Below, one piece after another: positions 16,347 through 22,549 of a DNA stretch of 22,549 nucleotides. This stretch comes from JBCDCE01 sp039182515 (lineage in GTDB: Bacteria > Pseudomonadota > Alphaproteobacteria > Rhodobacterales > Rhodobacteraceae), in contig JBCDCE010000062.1 of NCBI GenBank assembly GCA_039182515.1, forward strand, positions 1-22,549. The letters are read 5' to 3'. Each line of letters starts with the position of its first letter. Within the stretch, counting starts at the first letter, position 1. The notes beneath the pieces were generated by a model. That model did not search any database and had not been told where the DNA came from. It worked only from the letters and a program-made list of their open reading frames with translations. The position numbers and the translations under genes were made by a program.

Positions 16347-16472
16347 TTCAAAAAAAATCGCTGTGGTAGCCCAAAAAAGCATGTGTGATTAAAATAAAGG
16401 CGTTTTTCTGGGTCTTGGATTCCCGCTCTGCGGCTCATACAACGTCACCAGCAGAGGCAAAGGCGGTAAAGC

Positions 16473-17138
16473 ATGTCCAACAATGAAAGCTTCATCGATG
16501 AAGTCACCGAAGAGCTGCAGCGCGACAGGCTCTATGGGTATTTTCGCAAATACGGCTGGATCGCTGTATTGGCTGTCATTCTCATTGTCGGGGGCGCGAC
16601 CTATAACGAAATACGTAAATCGCAAATAGCGTCCAAAGCGCAAGCAGCGGGCGACGTTTTGATCAATGGGCTCGAAGCCGATGATCCGGCAGTCCGTCAA
16701 ATTGCTTTGGAAGAAGCGGTTGCCTCAGAGGGAGGCGGGGGCCTTGTGGCACAGTTTTTACTGGCTGCAGAACAAGCAAATGCGGGCGACGATGAAGCTG
16801 CCCTTGCCACCTACACCGCGATCTCCTCAAATTCAGAGGCGTCCAAGATCTACCAAGATCTGGCGGCTCTCAAAGCCATTCGTTTGCAAGGCGCAAATCT
16901 GTCTACCGCACAAAGGCGCACAGAGCTTGAAGCCTTAGCGGGCCCGGGGGCCCCGTTCCGACTTTTGGCTGAAGAAGAATTGGCTTTCGTTGAGCTGGCT
17001 GACAACAACACCGAAGCGGCATTAGAGCGCCTACAAGCCATTGCGCTCGACGCAGGTGTGACCCAAGGGTTGCGCCGACGGGTTAGTCAGGCAATTGTGG
17101 CGTTGGGGGGCGAGTTGGATCTGTCGGCCGGGCAATAA
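16473..17138 (+). CDS. YfgM-like TPR membrane protein
   Basis: The 221-residue protein begins MSNNESFIDEVTEELQRDRL and has one TM helix (about 28-43, YGWIAVLAVILIVGGATY) followed by a periplasmic, helical, TPR-like domain with Ala/Glu-rich pairs (50-215). It matches the tetratricopeptide/YfgM family, which in E. coli is a SecYEG-associated periplasmic chaperone-network subunit. Context supports the call: it is followed by bamB and der, as in the E. coli yfgM-bamB-der order. The ATG at 16473 has a weak AGGCGG-type site upstream. It is divergent from the RND operon. Confidence 0.82.
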   Translation: MSNNESFIDEVTEELQRDRLYGYFRKYGWIAVLAVILIVGGATYNEIRKSQIASKAQAAGDVLINGLEADDPAVRQIALEEAVASEGGGGLVAQFLLAAEQANAGDDEAALATYTAISSNSEASKIYQDLAALKAIRLQGANLSTAQRRTELEALAGPGAPFRLLAEEELAFVELADNNTEAALERLQAIALDAGVTQGLRRRVSQAIVALGGELDLSAGQ

Positions 17139-17222
17139 TCCTGTCATGATGCGGCGGAACTGCCGGTCTTCCCAAAAACCGCCGATCAAAGCGGTCGAAC
17201 CAAAAACAAGAATCTGGGTGGT

Positions 17223-18572
17223 ATGTCTACACGTGTGATCTTAGGGCTTTGTGCCGTGGCGTTGCTGGGGGCCTGTGGCAACCGAGAGGAAATCTTGCAA
17301 GGGCCACGATTTGACCTGCGGTCGGGTGCGGACGGCGCGGAAGACGCTTTGGTTGCGCCAAATGGCCGTGTTGAAGCGCGCGCCATCGCGCCGCTTGGAG
17401 AGGCTCAGCCTGTATCGCTGTCTCAGCCGGTCGCAAATTCAGACTGGACCCACGTGCGCGGGGGACCCACCCACAGAACCTCCCATCCCGCCTTGAGCGC
17501 CACGCCATCTCAAGCCTGGAGCGCAGGCATTGGGGCGGGCAATTCGCGGCGCAACAGGATTGTTGCCGAACCGATCGTAGCGCAAGGCGCGGTTTTTACA
17601 CTTGATGCCACCGCTCAGGTTCAAGCGACCTCCACCCAAGGCGCGCAGCTGTGGCGTACAGACTTGACTCCAGCTTCTGAGCGTAGTGGCGGAGCCTCCG
17701 GTGGGGGGCTAGCTTATGCTCAGGGCACTGTCTTTGCCACAACCGGTTTCGGAACACTTACAGCGCTTTCGGCTGAAACCGGTGAAACGCAATGGACCCA
17801 ACGCTTGGATGCACCAGCCACAAGCGCGCCCACCGTGCGCGGCGGCTTGGTCTATGTGGTCACAACCGAAGGATTGGCCTGGGCGCTGGATGCAGAAACG
17901 GGCCGCATCCGTTGGCAATTGCCGGGCCTCCCTGGCCGCGCAACGATGCTCGGCGGAGCAGGGCCTGCGGTCACAGACAGTCTCGCGATCTTTGCCTTTG
18001 GCGCAGAAGACATCGTGGCGACCTTCCGCAAAGGCGGTGTTCGGCGCTGGGACGCAAGTGTGTCTGGGCGTCGCGACGGCTTTGTGTACACAACGATCGA
18101 AGATATCACCGGCGCACCTGTTGTGGCAGGGCAGAGGGTCTATGTGGGCAACCAATCTGGCCGCACCGTTGCACTGAATTTGAACACAGGGGCGCGCGAA
18201 TGGACGGCCGAGCATGGCAGCTACGGCGCTGTTTGGCCAGAAGGGGGCAGCGTCTACCTCGTGAATGACCAAGCCGAGCTCGTTCGCTTGGACCGCACAA
18301 CGGGCGCAGAGATCTGGCGCACTGCGATGCCCTATTTTGAGAACGATAGAGAGCGCCGCCGCAAAGGGGTCTATGCGCATTACGGCCCGGTGTTGGCTGG
18401 TGGGCAGCTTTGGGTCGCATCCTCTGACGAGGGCCTTCGCGCCTTTGATCCAGCCTCCGGCAAGCTCTTGGGTACCTGGGCTATTTCAGGTGGCGCAGCC
18501 TCCGCGCCTGCTGTTGCTGGACGCACGCTCTATGTTCTCTCCACACGGGGACAGTTGATCGCCTTCCGTTAA
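17223..18572 (+). CDS. bamB: Outer membrane assembly lipoprotein BamB (PQQ-like beta-propeller)
   Basis: The 449-residue protein has an N-terminal lipoprotein signal and lipobox LLGAC (lipidated Cys18, followed by Gly-Asn), as expected for an outer-membrane lipoprotein facing the periplasm. The rest is a repeated eight-bladed propeller with PQQ-type blades, for example LVYVVTTEGLAWALDAETG (about 212-230) and later VYVGNQSGRTVALNLNTG and LRAFDPASGKLLGTW. BamB is an accessory subunit of the BAM complex that folds outer-membrane beta-barrels. Position between the yfgM-like gene (84 nt upstream) and der (94 nt downstream) supports it. The ribosome site before 17223 is poor (GGTGG almost touching the ATG). 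Confidence 0.9.
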   Translation: MSTRVILGLCAVALLGACGNREEILQGPRFDLRSGADGAEDALVAPNGRVEARAIAPLGEAQPVSLSQPVANSDWTHVRGGPTHRTSHPALSATPSQAWSAGIGAGNSRRNRIVAEPIVAQGAVFTLDATAQVQATSTQGAQLWRTDLTPASERSGGASGGGLAYAQGTVFATTGFGTLTALSAETGETQWTQRLDAPATSAPTVRGGLVYVVTTEGLAWALDAETGRIRWQLPGLPGRATMLGGAGPAVTDSLAIFAFGAEDIVATFRKGGVRRWDASVSGRRDGFVYTTIEDITGAPVVAGQRVYVGNQSGRTVALNLNTGAREWTAEHGSYGAVWPEGGSVYLVNDQAELVRLDRTTGAEIWRTAMPYFENDRERRRKGVYAHYGPVLAGGQLWVASSDEGLRAFDPASGKLLGTWAISGGAASAPAVAGRTLYVLSTRGQLIAFR

Positions 18573-18666
18573 GCTCGAGCATACTTTGCTTGATGCTTGG
18601 CTTGGCTTAGGCCTTGGTGTAAGCGCGTCTTCTGATCGTTGAGCCGCTATGTAAGGCAGCACAGTT

Positions 18667-20100
18667 ATGAGCTTTACTCTTGCCATTGTCGGGCGTCCGA
18701 ATGTGGGCAAATCGACCCTTTTCAATCGCCTTGTGGGCAAACGCTTGGCCTTGGTTGATGATCAACCCGGCGTCACACGCGATCTGCGCGAGGGCGAAGC
18801 GCGGCTGGGCGATCTGCGGTTTACAGTAATTGATACGGCAGGTCTCGAAGAGGCCACAGACAACAGTCTTCAGGGTCGGATGCGCCGCCTCACAGAGCGC
18901 GCCGTTGATATGGCCGATGTTTGTTTGTTCATGGTCGATGCGCGCGCAGGTGTTACGTCGTTGGACCGGATGTTTGCAGACTTGCTACGCAAACGCGCCA
19001 AACACGTGCTTTTGGCCGCCAATAAAGGCGAAGGCCGCGCGGCGGATGATGGCGTCATGGAGGCCTATGAATTGGGCCTTGGTGAACCCTTGCGCCTGTC
19101 CGCGGAACACGGCGAGGGCATGGGCGAGCTTTTGGCGGAGCTAATGCCGCTTGTGGACCAATATGCAGAGCAAAACAAAGCCTTAGAAGCGGATGTTGAT
19201 CTCGATATCGATGAGGAAGCGCCTCAGCGCCCCTTGCAAATTGCTGTTGTTGGGCGGCCAAACGCGGGCAAAAGCACCTTGATCAACCAAATCTTGGGCG
19301 AAGACCGTTTGCTCACGGGGCCAGAGGCCGGGATCACGCGGGACTCCATCGCATTAACGGTCGATTGGATTGGCCAAGAGATGCGCATCTTTGACACCGC
19401 TGGCATGCGCAAACGTGCAAAAGTGCAAGATAAGCTGGAAAAGCTCAGCGTGTCTGATGGTTTGAGAGCCGTAAAATTCGCTGAAGTGGTGGTGGTGCTC
19501 TTAGACGCAGCGATTCCCTTTGAGCAACAAGACCTCCGCATCGCGGATCTTGCCGAGCGCGAAGGTCGGGCGGTGGTTGTCGCCGTGAACAAATGGGACA
19601 TGGAACCTGAAAAGCAGTCTAAGCTGCGTATGCTTCGCGAAGAGTTTGAGCGCCTTTTGCCGCAACTCAGGGGCGCGCCTTTGGTGACGGTCTCTGCGAA
19701 AACGGGCAAAGGCCTCGACAAGCTGCACGCCGCCATTCTGCGCGCGGCAGAGACCTGGAATACACGCATCAGCACTGCGGCCCTCAATCGCTGGCTTACC
19801 GGCATGGTTGAGGCGCATCCGCCTCCCGCACCCGCCGGGCGTCGCATTAAGCTGCGTTATGCAACGCAAGTGAAGACGCGCCCGCCTGCTTTCGTAGTGA
19901 TGTGTTCGCATCCTGATAAAATGCCAGAAAGCTATTCGCGTTACCTTGTGAACGGGCTGCGCGAGGATTTTGACATGCCCGGCACGCCCATCCGTATGAC
20001 CCTGCGCGGGCAAGGGGACAAAAACCCCTACAAAGACAAGAAAAAATCCACACCGAGCCGTCTGCGCAAGCATTTGGGGAAACCTTCGCCAAAGGGCTGA
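18667..20100 (+). CDS. der: GTPase Der (EngA), double G-domain ribosome assembly factor
   Basis: This is a 477-residue essential-type GTPase for 50S subunit maturation. First G domain: GRPNVGKS (9-16), PGVTRD (34-39), DTAG (56-59), NKGE (119-122), SAE (145-147). An acidic linker (165-187) follows. Second G domain: GRPNAGKS (196-203), DTAG (243-246), NKWD (308-311), SAK (343-345). The C-terminal KH-like domain covers about 365-450, followed by a basic tail. G4 of domain 1 has Glu instead of Asp, a variant I associate with alphaproteobacterial Der proteins. The ATG at 18667 follows AAGG at about 10 nt. Confidence 0.97.
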   Translation: MSFTLAIVGRPNVGKSTLFNRLVGKRLALVDDQPGVTRDLREGEARLGDLRFTVIDTAGLEEATDNSLQGRMRRLTERAVDMADVCLFMVDARAGVTSLDRMFADLLRKRAKHVLLAANKGEGRAADDGVMEAYELGLGEPLRLSAEHGEGMGELLAELMPLVDQYAEQNKALEADVDLDIDEEAPQRPLQIAVVGRPNAGKSTLINQILGEDRLLTGPEAGITRDSIALTVDWIGQEMRIFDTAGMRKRAKVQDKLEKLSVSDGLRAVKFAEVVVVLLDAAIPFEQQDLRIADLAEREGRAVVVAVNKWDMEPEKQSKLRMLREEFERLLPQLRGAPLVTVSAKTGKGLDKLHAAILRAAETWNTRISTAALNRWLTGMVEAHPPPAPAGRRIKLRYATQVKTRPPAFVVMCSHPDKMPESYSRYLVNGLREDFDMPGTPIRMTLRGQGDKNPYKDKKKSTPSRLRKHLGKPSPKG

Positions 20101-20156
20101 GCCAAGCCAGTGTGGGTTTCCTGAATTTTTTGGTTGGATTTCGGCGAAAGACCGGG

Positions 20157-20169
20157 TTCCGTTACGGAA
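20157..20169. repeat. 13-bp palindrome between der and the DUF2235 gene
   Basis: TTCCGTTACGGAA is a perfect inverted repeat around one base, in the 157-nt gap after der. A TTGACC hexamer follows at about 20178, so this may be the control region of the downstream hydrolase gene. No good -10 is seen, and function is unproven. Confidence 0.35.
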
Positions 20170-20257
20170 TGCCTTACTTGACCAAAGGTTAACGCTTGGC
20201 CACTGATAGGTCCAAGTGATTGAATTCTTTGCAAGACATAGGGGTAACCTAGGCATT

Positions 20258-21337
20258 ATGACCAAAATTGCGATTTTTTGCGATGGAACTTGGAATTCAC
20301 CGATAATGGTGGAGCCCACCCATGTGTTCAAATTGCAAGATTGTTTGGTCAACGATCCCCGCCAAGACCAAGTTGTGGCCTATTTCAAAGGCATTGGCAT
20401 TGATGAGCGCTACACCGGTAAAGTTGGGCAATGGCTGCACAAATATGGGGGAGGCGCCTTTGGCTGGGGGCTCGATGTCAAGGTCAAGCAAGCCTACGAG
20501 TTTATTGCAAAAGTCTACAAACCGGGCGATGAAATCTATCTTTTTGGATTTTCACGCGGGGCCTATACGGCGCGATCGGTTGCTGGCTTGATCCGAAAAT
20601 GCGGCATCGTGGAGGATACGAGCCCTGAAGGCATCAACAATGCCTTTGACCTTTACCGCAAACGCGGCGTCCGGAACCATCCAGACAGCGATCGGATTTG
20701 GAAAAAACGCCGCAAGATGTCACCGCGGTTTGCAACTTCGCAATCGGATCTGGATCGCCGCGGAGACGGCTCCGAACTCGTAAACCTGGCCTATGTTGGT
20801 GTCTGGGACACGGTTGGAGCGATTGGGCTCCCTCCATCTCTCTTAGGGCCACTGGCGGTGATCTGGAACGCACGCTACCGGTTTCATGATGCCAAGCTGT
20901 CCAGCCTTGTGCGCAGTGCGCGTCATGCGGTGGCCATTGACGAACGTCGCGTGCTGTTTCGCCCAGCCCTTTGGGAAAATGTCGCGAAATTGAACGGTGA
21001 CGCAAAAGGCGAGGATGCGCCCTATCAACAGCTTTGGTTTTGCGGCACCCATGGCGTCGTTGGCGGCAGTGACGCTGATCACCAAGCCCTTTCGGGTTTG
21101 GCTTTAGAATGGGTGTTTGAGCCCACGGGATTAAGCATAAAGCCAGGCTGCGCCATCCCACTTGGCCCCACAGACCCAGCTATGGAAACGAGCCTGTTTA
21201 CAGGTGGAACGGGATTTTTGAAGAGCCCACGGGGTGGGCCAAAAGCGATGGAGGAGCTTCACGCCTCAGTCCGTTTGCGGATTGATAAAGTCAAAAAGTA
21301 CAGGCCGGGCAGCTTAGCAAAGCTGTTTGGTTTTTAA
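20258..21337 (+). CDS. DUF2235 (Tle1-like) alpha/beta hydrolase
   Basis: The 359-residue protein starts MTKIAIFCDGTWN, the diagnostic beginning of DUF2235 domains (IAxFxDGTWN). The nucleophile elbow is GFSRGAYTAR (97-106, Ser99); the likely acid is Asp184 in VGVWDTVGAIG and the base His265 in THGVVGG. Related domains are phospholipase A effectors of type VI secretion (Tle1), but here the domain stands alone, has no signal peptide or membrane segment, and no T6SS gene is nearby. A housekeeping cytoplasmic lipase/esterase is therefore more likely. A GTG at 20216 could extend it by 14 residues; the ATG is preferred because the family starts right at this strand. It is co-directional with the downstream desaturase (93 nt). 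Confidence 0.88.
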   Translation: MTKIAIFCDGTWNSPIMVEPTHVFKLQDCLVNDPRQDQVVAYFKGIGIDERYTGKVGQWLHKYGGGAFGWGLDVKVKQAYEFIAKVYKPGDEIYLFGFSRGAYTARSVAGLIRKCGIVEDTSPEGINNAFDLYRKRGVRNHPDSDRIWKKRRKMSPRFATSQSDLDRRGDGSELVNLAYVGVWDTVGAIGLPPSLLGPLAVIWNARYRFHDAKLSSLVRSARHAVAIDERRVLFRPALWENVAKLNGDAKGEDAPYQQLWFCGTHGVVGGSDADHQALSGLALEWVFEPTGLSIKPGCAIPLGPTDPAMETSLFTGGTGFLKSPRGGPKAMEELHASVRLRIDKVKKYRPGSLAKLFGF

Positions 21338-21430
21338 CAAAGTAAAACAGGGATCCAGAACCCAACGCTTGCATGTCCGGATCTGGTGTTTTCCCAATAA
21401 AATCATAAACATTCGGGGGATTGTTTGACC

Positions 21431-22414
21431 ATGAATATACGAGAGTTCTCACGCGCTTACACCGAAAAAAGCAATGTTGTTGCCTTCGTTGAGACGCTCT
21501 GGACAGTACTCGCCTATTTGGCCTGTATTGCGCTCGCAATAAGCTTTTTAGGAACATTTTGGGTGGTGCCGTTTACGGCTCTGGCTGGGGTCTTAGGCGT
21601 TCGGATTTACATGCTGCAGCACGATTGTATGCACAACTCTCTGTTTGAGAGCCGGCTTGTAAACGATGTGTTGGGGACATTGCTCTCGCCAGTGTCGCTG
21701 ACGCCCTATCAAGCGACCAAGTACAATCACAATTTGCATCATGCTCATGTCGGCAACATTGAGCATCGTGAAGCGTTCGAAATCGATATGATGACGGTGG
21801 CCGAATTCCAAGAAGCCAGCCGCGCACAACAGCTTTGGTACCGGTTTTATCGCTCGCCTTTTACTTTGGTTTTTGTCGGCCCTTTTGTGCTCTACACCGT
21901 GCTGCGCCGTTTCCCCCGGAATGGGTTTAAGACTGGGATCTGGTGGGTGGTTTTGCACAATGCCCTTTTGCTTGGCATGTTTGCGGCTCTCTATCTGATT
22001 GCCGGATGGGGTGGGGTCTTGATCCAATTTGGGGCGATATACGTTGCCACTGTTTTTGGCGCCATTATCCCGTATGTGGTTCATAACTTTGAAGAAGTGT
22101 ATTGGGGGCGACGTCCTGAGTACACTTATGAGCAAGGCGCTTTGCAAGGCTCAAGTGTCTTGGATTTTGGGCCCGTTTTTGACTTTCTCACTGCCAATAT
22201 TGGCTATCACGATTTGCATCACCTCAACGCGAACATTCCATGCTATCGCCTTAAAAAGTGTTACTTGGAGGCGGGAGACCTTTTGCAATCGCGCAAAATT
22301 TCGCTCTCGGAGGTTGTGCAGTGTTACCGTTGGAAGCTTTATGATGAGCAAACCAATCGGATGGTTGGCTGGGATGCCGTTGCGCAAACCAGCATCGCCG
22401 TGCCAGCAGAATAA
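21431..22414 (+). CDS. Membrane fatty-acid desaturase (three-His-box FADS family)
   Basis: The 327-residue integral membrane di-iron enzyme introduces a double bond into acyl chains of lipids. The His boxes are HDCMH (64-68), HNLHHAH (100-106) and HDLHH (260-264), with an additional His218 in VVHNFEEVYW. Hydrophobic pairs lie at about 20-60 and 145-215, giving the usual four-helix topology. The regiochemistry (delta-9, omega-6 or another) is not readable from the sequence. The ATG at 21431 has GGGGGA about 10 nt upstream; an in-frame TTG two codons earlier is less likely. It is the last gene before a strong terminator and may share a transcript with the DUF2235 hydrolase. Confidence 0.92.
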   Translation: MNIREFSRAYTEKSNVVAFVETLWTVLAYLACIALAISFLGTFWVVPFTALAGVLGVRIYMLQHDCMHNSLFESRLVNDVLGTLLSPVSLTPYQATKYNHNLHHAHVGNIEHREAFEIDMMTVAEFQEASRAQQLWYRFYRSPFTLVFVGPFVLYTVLRRFPRNGFKTGIWWVVLHNALLLGMFAALYLIAGWGGVLIQFGAIYVATVFGAIIPYVVHNFEEVYWGRRPEYTYEQGALQGSSVLDFGPVFDFLTANIGYHDLHHLNANIPCYRLKKCYLEAGDLLQSRKISLSEVVQCYRWKLYDEQTNRMVGWDAVAQTSIAVPAE

Positions 22415-22419
22415 ACACG

Positions 22420-22457
22420 AAAAGGCTTGCAAGTTTTACACAACCTGCAAGCCTTTT
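22420..22457 (+). terminator. Terminator of the desaturase gene
   Basis: A 12-bp perfect stem (AAAAGGCTTGCA at 22420-22431; TGCAAGCCTTTT at 22446-22457) is extended by three more pairs after one mismatch. The 3' arm ends in four Ts and another TTCCTTTTT follows at 22463-22471. It lies 6 nt after the stop. Confidence 0.85.
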
Positions 22458-22474
22458 CAGGCTTCCTTTTTGCA

Positions 22475-22549
22475 ACGCCTGTTAACCTTAACGCCTGTTA
22501 ACCTTAACGCCTGTTAACCTTAACGCCTGTTAACCTTAACGCCTGTTAA
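22475..22549. repeat. 16-bp perfect tandem repeat running off the window end
   Basis: The unit ACGCCTGTTAACCTTA is repeated four times (22475-22490, 22491-22506, 22507-22522, 22523-22538) plus 11 nt of a fifth copy, with no mismatch. Each unit contains the palindrome GTTAAC. The true length is unknown because the window ends inside the array. No coding frame explains it. Confidence 0.95.

Noticed and set aside
17151..17184. GCGGCGG / CCGCCG inverted repeat in the yfgM-bamB gap
   Set aside because: Only 6 bp of stem with a 21-nt loop and no T tract; likely chance in GC-rich sequence.
20258..21337. Type VI secretion effector
   Set aside because: The DUF2235 domain fits Tle1, but there is no VgrG, Hcp, PAAR, adaptor or immunity gene anywhere in the window.
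22475..22549. CRISPR array or CtrA boxes in the terminal repeats
   Set aside because: The units are contiguous 16-mers without spacers. TTAA motifs are separated by 6 and 2 nt, whereas the CtrA consensus needs TTAA-N7-TTAA.

Overview
The window looks like a chromosomal segment of an alphaproteobacterium, most likely a member of the Rhodobacterales/Roseobacter group. This is inferred from moderately high GC, an Atm1-type exporter, an EngA/Der with the alpha-type NKGE first G4 motif, the yfgM-like/bamB/der gene order, and the overall protein style. No database search was run. There are no phage, IS, CRISPR, rRNA or tRNA signals. Gene content is mostly envelope, redox and lipid functions.

Layout. 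(1) 1-264: 3' end of an Fe/Mn superoxide dismutase with a strong terminator. (2) 272-2629 (minus): a 785-residue secreted protein with a peptidoglycan-binding motif, a propeller-like middle and three cysteine-paired repeats. (3) 2736-5586: an exported alpha/beta hydrolase (minus) divergent from a 7-TM membrane AraC-type regulator (plus), with an inverted-repeat candidate operator between them. The regulator is followed 11 nt later by a NudK-like NUDIX hydrolase. (4) 5558-6112 (minus): a LOG-family phosphoribohydrolase whose end overlaps the NUDIX gene tail-to-tail by 29 bp. (5) 6233-7858: a membrane-anchored LysM protein with a long low-complexity stalk. (6) 8216-10027: an Atm1-type ABC exporter, convergent with a LysR regulator (10042-10899, minus); a perfect stem-loop spans both stop codons. 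(7) 11173-16222 (minus): an RND efflux operon in which the adaptor gene is broken by an apparent 1-nt deletion and the permease is unusually long, with two extra hydrophobic segments. (8) 16473-20100: yfgM-like, bamB and der, the outer-membrane assembly/ribosome-maturation cluster also seen in E. coli. (9) 20258-22414: a DUF2235 alpha/beta hydrolase and a three-His-box fatty-acid desaturase, then a strong terminator. (10) 22475-22549: a perfect 16-bp tandem repeat that runs off the end of the window.

The most system-like locus is 2736-5586: an exported hydrolase, a membrane-embedded AraC regulator with GPCR-like N-out/C-in topology, and a shared palindromic control region. It could be a one-component transmembrane sensing circuit. 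The most consequential anomaly is the frameshifted RND adaptor, which would leave the translationally coupled permease without an intact partner from this operon.
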